DNA of 64,000 bases from assembly GCA_963971405.1 (NCBI GenBank), contig OZ020488.1, positions 32,135,089 to 32,199,088 on the forward strand. The letters run 5' to 3'. The position numbers were made by a program, and so were the translations under genes. The stretch comes from Psococerastis gibbosa (Eukaryota; Arthropoda; Insecta; Psocodea; Psocidae). Every line of letters starts with the position of its first letter. Positions within the stretch are counted from its first letter, which is position 1. Under the pieces are notes generated by a model, which was not told where the DNA came from, did not search any database, and was given only the letters and a program-made list of their open reading frames with translations. Below, piece after piece: positions 12,496-25,253 of the stretch.

Positions 12496-12844
12496 ATGCA
12501 GGACGTCATGCAAACAATAAATATAAATAATCATTCTGCACTTATTCAGAACTTGCAGATTTCGTATTCCTTATTTCGATGGCACAATTCGAAACTGGTT
12601 ATTAGACCAGGCCTTCGATACATTGGATACGAAAGATTTGGAACTAAACAATTAATTATCACGTATTTAGCATGCATGTATGGAAATAGCCTTGTAAGCG
12701 ATATCTATGTTGATGGTAGAGTTCAGCTGATCAGGATGAGTCAACAAAATAACCTGACGTAGGCAGCAGCCTGTATCCGTACAAGGATCCCGATGCTCTA
12801 CTTGGCACCTATGATGCTATGGATTCATTGAAAACACCTACAAG

Positions 12845-13195
12845 TAGAGTTGCCAACTTTTTTTTTATAGCAAAATATAGTATTTGTAGGCAATAAGGGC
12901 AAAAAATATAGTACATCAGACAAAAATTTAGTATGCGTCATTTTGCTACAATTTAAATTCTCTCTTCGCAGCTTTGAGCAACTGCTGTCCCCCACTTAAA
13001 TACTGCCTGGGCTTCACCGCATTCAAAATTTCAAGTTCATATAAGCCAATAGTTCGTTTTTTTATTAAATTAAGTGATACTTTGCATCTCTCCCTATTAT
13101 TTTGAAAGTAAAATTGTTCCAGTTGTAGAATATACAATAAATATAGTATATAGTATAGTACAATACTACATAATATAGTACGGTTGGCAACCCTA
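12845..13195. mobile_element. hAT-like MITE (TAGAGTTGCCAAC ends)
   Basis: Inverted ends TAGAGTTGCCAAC and GTTGGCAACCCTA. The flanking octamers CCTACAAG and CCTACAGG match 7 of 8, indicating a hAT-type 8-bp target duplication. The subterminal parts are rich in TATAGTA. A 63-codon open frame inside is not recognisable. Confidence 0.75.
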
Positions 13196-13243
13196 CCTAC
13201 AGGCTACAGGGCAGTTCAATAAAATTGTAAGATCTGTCCAATG

Positions 13244-13383
13244 CAAGGCCGTGCCCAGGTTTTTGTTGGGGGGTCCAATTTTTTTTCGTATTTTATTGAT
13301 GAAAGTCCATTCTATCCAGTGTAAAGCCCTTTTATTTCGGAGGGGGTCCGGACCCCTTGGACCACCCCCTGGGCACGGCCTTG
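13244..13383. mobile_element. hAT-like MITE, 140 bp, G/C-tract type
   Basis: Inverted ends CAAGGCCGTGCCCAGG and CCTGGGCACGGCCTTG. Flanks GTCCAATG and GTCCAATA match 7 of 8. Internal G- and C-rich runs resemble the elements at 19394 and 52814. Confidence 0.8.
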
Positions 13384-13391
13384 GTCCAATA

Positions 13392-14646
13392 CATGTGCAT
13401 TGCAATGTGATTAATCGATAATCACACAGTGTACACCTTCCACAATATAATATGACCTAATTAGTTTATTAGACATTTTGTTTAAAAAGTCACGCTTACA
13501 TTAGGATGAAGCAGCATAATCGGAACAGTGGCGTCATTTCAGCTTTAGCTTAGTGGGAGAGGGGGGCAACTTTTTTTACGATACAAGATTACAAGAAGTG
13601 AAGAAAACTAATTCCAACTCCCTGTTTTCCCCCTTTTACCTGGCTTAATCGAAAGTAAATTCCAGCCATTTATAATCCCTAGAGTCAAAATGAATAGCCA
13701 CTCTGATTTGCGAATCCCCCCCCCCCCATAACGCCCCTGGGAAAAACTTCTTAATATGAAATGTATTCTTCGTTCAAACAGGAATGGGGAATTAGAAAGA
13801 AAGAAAGTCGGGAGCAGGACTTCCTCTCTCCAAGGTCTAAATTGCCATGATGATCGCCAATCTTCGATAGAAGAGGCTTTTAATGAAGAAGTTGGTGCTA
13901 CGCCAGCAGGTAGGATTTCTTCCAGGCACAATATTGGTCTATTGTTCGACATCCATAATATACCATTTTAGGCATTTCAGCTGGGTGCATTGCAGCTTCC
14001 GGCACTAATTACTTTCACTGTGGCCGAGTTATGGTTCGGCGGGCCGTTATTCTCCCACAGGCCGCAGCGCCGTAAATACTTTACAACAGTCATTCGGCAT
14101 GACTATCAAATGCACAAGTAATGGACCAAGCCAACTACCGTATTTTTACATCCAACTACGAAGTCTTGCTGGGTACTGACACTTCACTGGCAAACATAGT
14201 AAATCATTGATGTGCCGTATATGATGGAAAATTGTTCATCTGTAGAGGTGCGCACTGTATCGCAAAATTAATTGTATGACGTCAACACTATTCTTACAAC
14301 AGCTTTCAACAATGCGTTATCGTTAGTTACACGGTGGAATAAAATGACAGAATAAGTCACAGCCCACATATGCAGTAGATACGAGAACAGTATTAATAAT
14401 TGCAATAGTATACTCATTGCTGGATATATTAATAATAATAATAATAGTGTACTTCCCAAAATAAATTCAGTTACATAAATTTAGAAAATCCATTTTTCTT
14501 CTTTGGGTCCCTTGCCAATGTGCAGCCATTTTGCACGTGGAGGCAAGGTGCAGAAAACAATATAAGAACTAAAAAGTTAAAGTAGTAACAGGTATAGGTA
14601 CAGATGCATTAGGTATACAGATGGTATGAGGTATGTTATTAGATTA
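13392..14646. other. Intergenic stretch with a degenerate LINE-like segment
   Basis: Positions 13750-13960 resemble 58350-58560: both contain the pattern TCTCCAAGGyCyTAATTGCCA followed by ATGATCG.CAATCTT. This is probably a shared fragment of a decayed retroelement. A poly-C run lies near 13718-13728. Otherwise nothing recognisable. Confidence 0.4.
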
Positions 14647-14766
14647 GGAGGGCATGTAAAGCAGGCGGTCCCGGGTCTTCATAGTTGAGTGTAAGATAGG
14701 GCTTTATAGCCCTAACTCCGCTGGGTTGGCTTAGTAATAGCACAAAAAAGTCAATCTTTATTTATT
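14647..14766 (+). mobile_element. tRNA-derived SINE, 3' part
   Basis: GGGCATGTAAAGCAGGCGGT followed by GGGCTTTATAGCCCTAACTC and an AT-rich tail. Same family as 57925-58140. Confidence 0.65.
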
Positions 14767-15134
14767 ACAAATTCCTTGGGTATAGGACAAAGGTAAACGT
14801 TTTTATGACTTTTATAGAAAACTAAATAATGAAAAATTCGTAAGAAGCGGTCAAATTACATGGGTTTCAGCTCAACACCTTATTCTCCTGCCCGTGGGCT
14901 GATCTTCAAAACGAATCTGACGAGGAATAAACGCAACTTCAAATGCGAATGCCTTAAATAAAATTGCATTCGTTTTTATATTTTGAAATGAACCGCAAAT
15001 TAATATATGTACATATATAATCATGTTCGAAAAAAACAATGGGGTATAGCAGAAAAAGGCCCTTCAAAAATAATAGCATAACTTAGATGAGCAGTTGCTG
15101 CGGAATCTCCCAGCTATATAATCATAGAAGTCTA

Positions 15135-15240
15135 CGCAGTGTCACTGAAGATGCCAACCGCAGATATTGACGAAACGTTTGGAAGTACGCTTTCATATCA
15201 ACCACGGCATATCAGCCCGGATTTTACAGCTTCGTGTTAT
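15135..15240 (+). mobile_element. Penelope-like element terminal-repeat fragment (tentative)
   Basis: The phrase CTGAAGATGCC ... GACGAAACGTTTGG followed by ATATCAACCACGGCATATCA resembles terminal repeats of Penelope-like elements, which often carry hammerhead-ribozyme cores. CTGAAGA and GAAAC fit that core, but the bases between them do not form a good stem II. Confidence 0.3.
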
Positions 15241-15719
15241 TATATTATATTTCATTATTATTTATTATTTATTTATTATATATTGAGACTTACGAGTCCA
15301 AAGGTTGAGGAAGTCTATATATTTTAAATTCAGGCGTTGGCATTTCCGTGCTGTGGGGAACATTTCAACCGCAACGCCTCCCGCATGGCTGGCCACCCCC
15401 AAAACCAAATCAAAACCAAATCAAAACCATATCAACTTTACAAAAAACACCTGCCGGCCTACTCTGCGGTTTCCACGATAGTTTGAAGTGAGAACAGACT
15501 TGCATGGTGTTCTGGTGCTCAAGAACCCCCAAATTTCTAGAGAAGGGGGCTTACAGGTTAAATTCAATAAACAAAAAATCATACAACCCCAGTGCTTTAG
15601 GATAGGGACAATTTATGGGCAGTCAATATTTAACCCCGGTGCAATTATTTATCATTAGTACCTATTATAATAATGTCCTGAAGTACTTTTTATGCACCTA
15701 GGCCCATAGGTCCCTGGCC

Positions 15720-15930
15720 CAATGCCAACGACCCCATGAATTTCGGACATTATTTGTACTGTTTCCATATGAATTTTTGGCCTTTGGCAAACTGGTATAC
15801 GTTCTCGATGTCAACCTACACCGCTACAAGCGATAATGGACAAGTTGAGACAAGCTTACCATTGAAGCAATGAAACAGGCGAAAGTATGACTTAACCAAG
15901 TACAGATACGACTCATTAGTACCTATACTA
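15720..15930. repeat. Dispersed repeat R3, copy 2
   Basis: Begins near CCAATGCCAACGACCCCATG and ends near GACTTAACCAAGTACAGATAC. Closest to the copy at 51840-52045. Confidence 0.65.
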
Positions 15931-16464
15931 ATTGATAAATAGGATAACAAGTGCGGGTTCACCCGTAGTGGTTCTTTTATTTTGAAATCACATTTTATAA
16001 CATAATTTTACAATTTAAATTAGAAATACACGGTTGTATGGTGAAGAAGAGTTAACAGAAGAGCGAGAGCGTGGGTGATCCAGGTCGACAAGGCGACAGA
16101 TGTCCCAACAAAAATACGGTTACACGTCACGTTCAATGACACAAATTATTCGGTCTACCTACTTATAGGCCAACACAATGCACGACTATGCCACTGACAC
16201 AAGTTTCAGCAAGAAATTCAACATAAAGATGAAACTAAATTGAAAAAAAAGCTTATCCCAGTGCCGAATTAGTGACCCCGGTCAGGGATGCTCTACAGTC
16301 AAGCAAACCAAAAAGTAACCAAATGCCCGCCATTGGATTTTCGTAACCAAGTTGAATAATGTAACGTGAATATATTGTGTTAAAACGAGTGTTTAAAAAG
16401 AATAAAAATAAATTGTTTGTCAATCAGGGGGGTCTTAAATTTTATGAAGTATAGGACTATACAA

Positions 16465-16530
16465 GGTTATTTCATTTACAATGAGTGACAGTAAGTTTTA
16501 CAAAGTAAAAAAATAAAGAGACTATTATGT
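16465..16530 (+). mobile_element. Penelope-like element 3' fragment
   Basis: ACAATGAGTGACAGTAAGTT followed by TACAAAG and AGAGACTATTA matches the sequence next to the right arm of the Penelope-like element at 39248-39835. Confidence 0.5.
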
Positions 16531-16629
16531 ATAACCATAACCACATTCTAAATACGCCATAACACTAACACACTGTACATAACATTGAATACCTACATGT
16601 ATATCTTAATATACAGTATATATTCCGAC

Positions 16630-17170
16630 TGTCCGTGTGTATGTTCCGGGCCTCCTCTCAAACGACTGGACCGATTATGATGAATATTGTTGTGTGTGTT
16701 CAAGGAGATTCGAGGATGGTTTACATTAACACTTTCGACCACTGGAGAATGTTTTTATAATTTGATTTTGCAATATTTTACATTGGTGTGTGTGCATGGC
16801 TGCTGGTACTACCGACATCAACCGACATCTAGCGGCAGACTGCGCTACATTTAATTTCCGTTTATCCCGACAGTTGGCGCTACCATCGCCAACCGACATC
16901 AACTAGCATCTAGCGGCAGACTGCGTTACCATTAATTTTCGTTTATCCCGACAGTTGGTGCTGTGTGTGTGTTGTGTGTGACCACAATTAATATACATGA
17001 GCAGTGAGAGCGAGGCCGAAGGCCGAGCTGCCGCCCGCGGCAGGCGCAAGTGGTGGAGGCAGAAGCCAAAGGCTGCGCCGGGAACCGCTTGTAATTATAT
17101 AAATCAAGGTCAAATTGTTCAAGACTGCCCTTGGGTAACTCGTTGCCCTATGAGCTCCCGACAGCAGTTT
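16630..17170. repeat. Unclassified repeat with an internal tandem duplication
   Basis: About 16810-16972 contains two copies of a roughly 75-bp unit (CCGACATC, AGCGGCAGACTGCG, TTTATCCCGACAGTTGG). GT-rich and GC-rich sequence follows. A 59-codon frame from 16997 begins MSSESEAEGRAAARGRR but matches no family I know. The phrase ACGACTGGACCGATTATGAT resembles sequences seen near Helitron ends; that link is only a suggestion. Confidence 0.4.
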
Positions 17171-17541
17171 GCCTAATAATGCACGTCACACACACATTGC
17201 GACACCCTCCCCCCCCCCCCCTCCGAACTATCCTGGGACCACTTTTCAGTATTACAATTCAGGATAACATTGCGACACCCGCATACCAGAAATAGACCCT
17301 AAATTTTACCCAAGATGGGTCCTACGCTAAAAAGAAAACAATAATAATAATAATTTAAGAAATTTGTAATTATAAATTACAGGTAGCAAGACAACTTGCT
17401 GCTAACCCTTATGTAGTGACTAGTGACGTAAGAAACGGTAAAGAATGAAGCCATAGAGCTGCAGGTCAGCAGCTTCGGCAGCCATTGATCGCCCCGTGGC
17501 TGCGGTTGTCTCACAGTGGCACGAATTTAGAGTTCTATAGA

Positions 17542-17772
17542 GGAGAGATGGGACATTTCAACGCGCCAAAAATATAAAATAACATTTCTGGATTTAATAT
17601 GGACAGGCGTTGTAGTGCGGGGTGCCCAGTTTCACGGGGGCCTATAGAATTTGCTACTCTTGCTACTTGGTTAATCCATACCACGTCTCCTCTTACCAGC
17701 CTTTGAAAAAACGTAATAAGTGGCCACTGGATTCGAAATATATTTATGTCGCGCTCGAATGTCCCATCTCTC
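17542..17772. mobile_element. Short inverted-repeat element (MITE)
   Basis: The left arm GGAGAGATGGGACATTTCAA pairs with the right arm TCGAATGTCCCATCTCTC. CGCG lies inside both arms. No ORF and no clear target duplication. Confidence 0.55.
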
Positions 17773-19393
17773 TTATTTAGACCTCTAGTACAAATGTACA
17801 ATATAAAAGTGAAATACAGCGTAATACATGTTACGGTACCTATCAGTTAGCATAATTCTTATCCCTTATCCATCAAGCCTGAGCCTAGTATAATACGCAT
17901 GATAATTTTTATCGTAAAGTATTGTGTTGGAGTCCTACAGACGCACGCTTCTTAATGGCCATGACGAAAACGTCATGTTGATGATCCCCATTCAAGAGCT
18001 ATCCGACTAAAAGCTACGAGCTAAAAAAGCGAAGCCAATGCCTACTTGGTTACACATCTTTAGAGGTAAATGAAATGAATGAAATGAAAAACGTCTTTAC
18101 AATAAGGGCTAATCTACCAGCTAACCTAATGGATCTCTGTTCTATAAGGAAAAAGTTCTGCTGGCTTATTGCAAATTGCTTGGCGTGCCTCATAGGATGG
18201 GTATATCCCTGAATAGGGGTCTTAGAGCGGACCCTATGTGGAGTACTTGATATTATGTCAAACTCAATCCATTATTTTCCGATTGATTGTGTTCCAAGCA
18301 CTATAATTTGACTCGTCTCGCTTGGTGCACTTCAAAATCTATCTTTACCGGATTCGAGAACAACCGGTGATCTCATTTCCCAGCAGATAAATTGCTCGTA
18401 GTGTATTAATGCAGGGAACTGCTTCTATTCCTAAATATGTGGTAAATAAATTTCGTAGCCTAATTAGTAAGACATGTCAATAATCGGAAATTAATGAAAC
18501 TGACAGTGACAGTGGAATGTACAGTAACGGCGCCGGATGCAGCATCCGGTAAAACATGCAGGGGTTCAGTTTCATCAGTTGGCTATAACATTTGTTTGAG
18601 GTTCGTTTTCAGCCATTGACATAAAAAAATATGGACTCGCAACAGCCTACCAGTCGGCAGGATTCCCGCGGCCATTTGCATTGTTTCCTAAATTCAAATT
18701 TTCTTCATTATTTCTTAACGTATTTGATTGAATTTTGATTTTTTTTATCAAATGATAACTTTAAACATTAAACTGGTAAATTTAAATCTTGCATAAAATT
18801 ACAATAATTTAAAGCTTTAGAAATTAATTTAAAAATGAAATCTACAACGGGAAAGGCTATGTAAACATTTTTTAATCATTATTTTTAAAATTATTTAAAA
18901 ATTTAATAAAAATATTTTTTTTAAATGAGATCTACAACAAATGGCTACCTGAATCCTGAATTTGAAAAATTTTCACCTATGTTTAGCTTTTGCATTTGCA
19001 TTTGAAGAGTGCAGGGGAATATCGGGCCAAGCCACAAACAAATCAATTTTGAGCTATCTATGCCATTTGAAAGCACATGGCTCTCTCTACCTTCTAGCTA
19101 AGAAAAACTAGCTAAATCCAAGCAAGGTCCTATTCTCATAGAGACGCAATAACATTAACAATGTTAAGGACAGACTATTTCTAAGTTAAAATTCAATTTT
19201 TTTCATAATTTAGTTTCCTAACTAAGCCTTATATTCCATGCACCCTTCAACGACTTCATCTGATAAAAAAATGAAAATGGAATGTCAATCGGACAATTAT
19301 ATACAGTATCAATAGATTCTCATAGAATTTGCCCAGGGGAATAGTTAGTATAGGGGTGTAGAGGAGACTACTGTAGTACGGAATGGTGTAGAG
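17773..19393. other. Intergenic AT-rich stretch, nothing recognised
   Basis: Contains only a short perfect hairpin, CCGGATGCAGCATCCGG, near 18534 and AT-rich low-complexity sequence around 18700-18960. No gene pattern found on either strand. Confidence 0.5.
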
Positions 19394-19661
19394 CAGTGGC
19401 GGCGCTAGAAATTTTAAGGCGGGGGCAATGGGGGGCATGACTTCTATCTGGGGGGCCAATGAAAAAACAAAACATTTTTCATTGGAAGTAGGTATAATGA
19501 AAGTAAGTAAAATGTAACCAGTTTTAATTCTGACCGTTTTGAATTACTAAAATTCTGCTAGATATGACATGTAAAATATCTCATAAGTGGGGGGGGGGCA
19601 GAGAAACTTACGGGGGGCCAGGCCCCCCCCCCCCCCGGGCACCCCCGTAGCGCCGCCACTG
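19394..19661. mobile_element. hAT-like MITE with exact 8-bp target duplication and poly-G/C tracts
   Basis: Inverted ends CAGTGGCGGCGCTAGAAA and TAGCGCCGCCACTG. GTGTAGAG is duplicated exactly at 19386-19393 and 19662-19669. Internal runs include nine G at about 19589-19597 and a 14-base C run at about 19623-19636. Confidence 0.9.
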
Positions 19662-20061
19662 GTGTAGAGATAGGAATTTTACCATAAAATATACTGTAAA
19701 TACAGTACATGTGTACATACATAATAGAATATACATATATTTCAATTAAAATAAAGCATATAAGTTTTTCATTGGCCATAGCTTGCAGAGACACTAACAG
19801 AGAGCTTAGTTCTTATCGGCAATCTTGACGCCTTGAATTAACTTGCAATCCAACCACTCTGCACTTAATAGTCTGCCCGGTATGGTTGGAATATTCGAAC
19901 CATAGCAAAGCAAAATTGCACTTTATGTATAGATGCCATACGGCACTTACATATGTGTATTATCACCCAAACCGGGACGAGTAAATCCGTAAATGCTGTC
20001 CTATTCATCAATTTTAGTATATGTAGGCTACCGAAAGAGATAATAATAGTAAATAAGTAAA

Positions 20062-20230
20062 TAAATAATAACTTTCGTTCTACAGCTGAGCCAACCTAGC
20101 GGTTAGGGTTATAAATCCCTCTCTTATACTCAACAAGGACCGCCTCCTTTACATGCCCTCCGAAGCATGACCAGAAAATGTAGCAAGTGTGGGACTCGAA
20201 ACAACAACAATTCGGGTGAAAGTCAGAGTT
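20062..20230 (-). mobile_element. tRNA-derived SINE, minus-strand copy
   Basis: Holds TTAGGGTTATAAATCCCTCT and GTGTGGGACTCGAAACAAC. Colinear with 10196-10365. Confidence 0.6.
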
Positions 20231-20339
20231 CGTCCCACTACTCTAGATAGTTACATGGTAAATAACTGCCTAGATTTTCCATATCCCAAAGCATTGAAAT
20301 GATCGATGGGACTAATGTATACAATCGTCTAGAACCGGC

Positions 20340-20590
20340 AGACTAATATAATACTACACAGTAATAATGACAGGGTAATGCAATGTATTGGGATTACCCA
20401 TAATTTATTCATAAAATATTTGTACTTCAACACCAAAACATTGCTCGGGAAAGCAACCTGTTCGATTTTGTTACTAAATTTAACACCTAAAACATACCTG
20501 AAAAAATAGAAAACATCGCTGGAAAGGTTCCGCAGAATATAATATGATTAGTCATTTTTCATAAAAATAGAGCCCCTCCCAAAACTTGAA
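20340..20590. repeat. Repeat R5, short central fragment
   Basis: Shares GGGAAAGCAACCTGT, TTTAACACCTAAAACATACC and GGAAAGGTT.CGCAGAA with 5205-5410 and 43010-43220. Confidence 0.6.
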
Positions 20591-20599
20591 TAATTGAAA

Positions 20600-23500
20600 A
20601 TGATTAAAACCTACTATTTGGCAACTGTAGTTTCAATATCTTTTACTTTATCTCGACAGTTCGTCAGTTCATAAGCCCGATGCTGCTGTCTGTGGGCTCT
20701 GCGGCTCTACCGGTACGTTAGGGCTAATCAATCTCATCTCTTTCTCTTCTATATCACCAATCAACGTTTGTACAATAAGAAATATTACCATTAATACTAT
20801 ATTATGACACAAATATACATGTAGTAGCGAGTGTGCGCATTTAATGGCAGTCTGGCAGGTACTAGGTAGCTGTTACTAATGAATATCACCATGCTAAACG
20901 GTTACACAGGCCTACCTAGGCTTATACGAAACAAGCCGGATGACATCCTGAAGAAAAGGACCTATCAGCACTGTCACATGACCTTCCTTCAAAAACGTGG
21001 GTTCTCAGGGTAGGACAAAATATACAATTTACCTGTAACGGCCGTTTAGAGATAGACAAGTCAGATATCCAGTCACCGCGCTCTGCGACACAACCTCCCA
21101 TAACACATCGCGTGACACGACTGAGCTGCTACTAGCGGCAGTTGCCTCAACTCCCACACAGGCCAACAACAGCTGTCTGCTTCCCGCGTAATTTTAAAAC
21201 TTTCAACGATCATCATGAACTTTCCGCATAAATCCTAATTGAAAACTTACTGGCCGTTAAGGTCTTAAGGAGTTTTCGAAATTAAACTTCTCTCAATTAA
21301 AGGTTAATCATTTATAAACCCTTAATAACAATTGCATGTCAGATAATAGCCGTAATGAACGATGATTTTTAGACTTGTCTTCTTAAACTCGAATTAATGT
21401 TTGGAACTAACATCATTGGCCTATATTGGGTTGCTGTGCAGCGTGACTCCGCAGCAATCGCTCATTCTATGTGCCTTAACAATCTAACTCAAACTAAGGA
21501 AATGGAAAGGAAACTGAAATTAATTAATAGCATTTAAGCATAAATATTATTGGTAATGATGGAAACTTCTCTGCCACTTAGGTAATATGGATTAATTGTA
21601 ATTAAGAGTGGGCCGAAAGGCCCAAAATTCAAAATACATTATAGACAATTTTCTTTCTTTCTATATTCCACAATAAAATCCATATAAATACAGTATATTT
21701 TGTTATTTTTATTTTCCAATGCTTACCGGTAATTAGTTTCACGTTGTAATTAATTTATTGTTATAGGTAGCCTACATTGTATGCGCATGACTACCTATTA
21801 ATTATTAATAGTCGTAGGTATGGTACTACCTAAGTGTGTATAAATGTGTTTAACTTTAATCTGACTTTGATTGAATTGACGATTTCACATTATAAGCTTA
21901 GGTACTTTCTTGTCGATTACTTGACTTGACTGTATAATTTAACAGAAATTATATTTATTTATGACTATTTCCTACCTGTTTATTTCTGTAGGTAGCCTAT
22001 CTTTTTACACCTTCAATCTTCTTCGAGAAAATAAATGGTCGATCTATACCCTATTGCAGCCTACATCTCACATGTATGTAACAACGAGATACAAATAATG
22101 TACCATAATAATAATTTGGACACTAGACTTGCTAAGAAGTTCTTCTTTTTCTTATAGGCTACACAATGAGTACAATGTTACAGTAACAGATGCGCTGACT
22201 TGCTACTTCTTAATACAAGGCCGTCGTGTAATTTCAAATAAATACATTTTCCCTTTAATATCTGTTAAACCTCAAACATTCGTCGTTGTGTTCTCTCATT
22301 GGGAACCCAGGACTATTTTTTTTAACCATCTTTAGAGCTTGTAAGTAACTTATATTTATATTGATTGTTTAACTTAAATATTTTTTTTCCAAATATTAAA
22401 TTGGTTGAATCTCTTATGGCCGTAGCTATATTTTGCCATATTCAGTACGGCATACAGTATATAGCGTAGGCTATTTAATGTCAAGAATAAGCCTATATAC
22501 AATGATTTACCGATTCTGATTCTATTTACTCTTCGGAAATGGGTGAATTGGGTTATTCGATACAAATCCCGTGCATGTACCTTAGAATAATTATTTATTT
22601 ATTTATTTACAGTACAAAAATTTTTAGATGGGTGTAGGCTAATTATTCCTTATATACTGTATATTGCGCTTACTGTTGTTGATATTCTATAATATATTAT
22701 ATCATTCTGTGCTAGGCCGTAGCCTTATGTAAAAATGTAGCCAAATGAAATAGCTTCATACTATACATAGAGTAGAATTTTGAGAGGAAAAATAAAAACC
22801 ACTATGTAATATCCCATTAAATTTCTAACCCCCCCCCCCCTCGAAAAAATTCCTGATTCTGTGGGTGTACGGTACATGATATAGTTTAATGTTGGGTTGG
22901 GAGACTAATAAAAGGATGGCTTTGGCCTATATATCGTATATGTATATTGTTTAATAAATATCTATATAGGTCTTGTACAGGTTCCTACTTAACTCACTGT
23001 GGTTCCGCAAATTTTACCGACAATAATTTGCAGTTCTTTTGGATTTTGGATTTCATTTGGTTTTAAAGATGAAAGCATGGAGCATATTATTATCCTTCAG
23101 GTTTAAATTGTTGAGCAAGTTTCGCACTTTCGCGGGCTTATGCTTATTTTTTTTAACTATTGAAAAACATAGTGGTATAGCTGTGACGAAAAATGCGTCA
23201 AATAATTTCCCAAAGGATTCATCATCTGCTGCCATTTAGCCTCTTATACCCCAAAGAATTTGAAATGTTCTATGGAAACGTTACAAATAGCTAGGCATAT
23301 AAGCTATTATTTTACAATAAATGCAGGCACAGTATGTGTACAGAATATGCTGCTGTCAATAAAAAATAGTTTAAGAATGACAATGGACGTGATGCCTTAC
23401 GCGTGGCGATTAGACAATTTACTGCGACTATAAATTCCATGATAATTATATAAGCTTCATGAGGATTGTGGTTTCAAAGGCAACTACGGGATAACTTAAT

Positions 23501-24244
23501 TTTGAACAAATGCGAGATCTTCCACTAAGCGAAGCACAGTCAAATCGAAAGCCAACGAAATATTCCGAAGCGTCTCGGCGTCTCAAAATAAATATGGACC
23601 ATCGTGTATTCAACTTTGTGTTATCGGGCGAAAACTATAGAATAGGCTGTGATATGAAAACCACATGCGGCCGATTTCTCACACTTATCGACCGATAACA
23701 GGCTCGATGACTAAATTTTTAAGTAGCCGAATAAGCTCATTTAAGTGTTGAGGTTTGCTAAAAAAGGTAAGTAAGATAATTTTTGTTGTTGATATTATTT
23801 ATGAATGTAATTGGATTATATATTGTATATCGTAATTTATGAGGAACTAGGGGTTCAGGAATGGCGTAGGCCTACTGCCTGATATAGGTTCACAATACAA
23901 TACGTAATTATTAATAATCAATCATAATAGGCTTGATAAATATTGGTTTGTTTTGCCGTTTTTTTTTGTGGCCCGCAATGTCACGTGAAACATTTTCCGC
24001 GCATGCGTTCTGAATAAGCTTGAAAATTACTGCCAGAAGTTATCCATATTTTCCATTTTGGAGAACATAAACGATGAAAATTAATTTATTATGCGTTTTT
24101 CCATTGGTATTAACTGGTTTACTCTTATGAGTAAGTACCAATTTGTTTAATGTAAAATGTTTAGGTACCGTACCTACCGCTTGGAGCTTGCATATATAGC
24201 CTACAGCAAGAAGAAATGCTCATCCTAGTGGCTTTTATAATTAT
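20600..24244. other. Intergenic stretch without a recognised protein gene
   Basis: Apart from the candidate untranslated exon at 21033-21240, I see only AT-rich sequence and short tandem patches (e.g. ATTTATTTATTTA near 22593). A 60-codon minus-strand frame at 23053-23235 starts MAADDESFGKLFDAFF but I do not recognise it and would not call it a gene. Confidence 0.45.
21033..21240 (-). other. Candidate 5' untranslated exon (possibly of myosin VI)
   Basis: On the minus strand this GC-richer stretch ends GGCCGTTACAG followed by the donor GTAAATTGT. It includes CpG-containing stretches (GCAGAGCGCGG, TCACGCGATG) unlike its AT-rich surroundings. The next downstream feature on that strand with an unpaired acceptor is the myosin VI start exon (acceptor near 3681). 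The link is inference from strand, splice signals and base composition only. Confidence 0.3.
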
Positions 24245-24320
24245 ATAAGGGGGGAAGGCCAGGGGAAAATGTATGACGAAAGTAACTAATGTGAGTTGTT
24301 GTAATGCGTAACTTGCCAGA
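24245..24320 (+). repeat. Dispersed repeat R6, short copy
   Basis: Shares AACTAATGTGAGTTG.TGTAATG and CTTGCCAGATCTAA with the copies at 12290 and 53255. Confidence 0.4.
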
Positions 24321-24529
24321 TCTAAGATAGATAGATAATTATTTATTTCCTTCAATACAATACAATACATTTATACATTGTTACATATTTTTTCTCTTAA
24401 GATTTAAGCATTGTAATGAAGAAGGGCCCTAAGGGATAAACCCGCGCTGGACCCTTACTTTATTGGAACTTAAACATATTATTTGCCAACGGCCTTACCA
24501 TGTTGATTCCATAAGAGCAGAGCATGTTT

Positions 24530-24835
24530 CAAACTGTGGCAAACTTGGTAGTGTGCACAGCGTTGGCAGGGGAACCTGGTGGGACATGATAACGCGCTTA
24601 GGCAGTATAAGTCGAGTCCTGGTCACCTCCGATTTAATCGTGTGACTTTACCATGTTCCCCAAGTGGTTCGAAATCAACTATAATCAGGAGGTCCACCCT
24701 GTTAGTCAACTCCCCTTTCCCCCGAGGTGAAAGAGTCTGCCCTTAGGGTGCCTCAAGTTAACAAACAGACTCACTCCACCCGCCAGGCTGACAGGGTTGC
24801 TTAAAGCAGAAATGCTGAAAGCAGGCGTTAGAAAC
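24530..24835 (+). repeat. Dispersed repeat R2, copy 2
   Basis: Contains GGTCACCTCCGATTTAATCG, CCCAAGTGGTTCGAAATC and the end GACAGGGTTGCTTAAAGCAG. It is the plus-strand counterpart of 6045-6300 and is partly shared with 46960-47130. Confidence 0.65.
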
Positions 24836-25253
24836 AACTTAAACATATTATAAATTATTGGACTAAAAAGTGATCTACTAACTACTACGAACTAAATTAA
24901 GATATATAGTAATAATTAGACTAAAACGATGATTGATGGCAATGTAGACTAATTAAGGAAAGTAGGTATACATATGATTTTTTTTTTAAAGAAAAATTTA
25001 ATTTTAAAAGAAAGTTTTATATGATTATTACATTATTATTATTAGGTTTCTATATTCTATATTGTTAAGATTGTGCTATAGTTATCCTTCAGAAATTTAG
25101 TAATGGCTGACTTGAATTGATTGTATGCGGTTACTGATTTTAGAGGTTCAGGAAGAAAGTTGTAAAGAGCAATATAGAGATGTAATAGATAATGGAATTA
25201 CACTAATATTAATGTGCCTCTTATTGGCGACTATGCAATCACGCCCCTGATAA

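Noticed and set aside
12454-12762. 102-codon frame with a faint resemblance to a reverse transcriptase middle region (GNSLVSDIYVDGRVQ)
   Set aside because: The similarity is too weak to claim a LINE, and the GVRQG block that should follow is missing.
13608-13952. 114-codon minus-strand frame
   Set aside because: Overlaps a repeat shared with 58350-58560 and is interrupted by a C tract; no recognisable protein.
15145-15180. Hammerhead ribozyme
   Set aside because: CTGAAGA and GAAAC are present but the bases between them do not form a credible stem II; kept only as a tentative Penelope-like fragment.
16997-17176. 59-codon frame beginning MSSESEAEGR as a small gene
   Set aside because: Lies inside a repeat, has no recognised domain, and its GC-rich half looks like repeat sequence.
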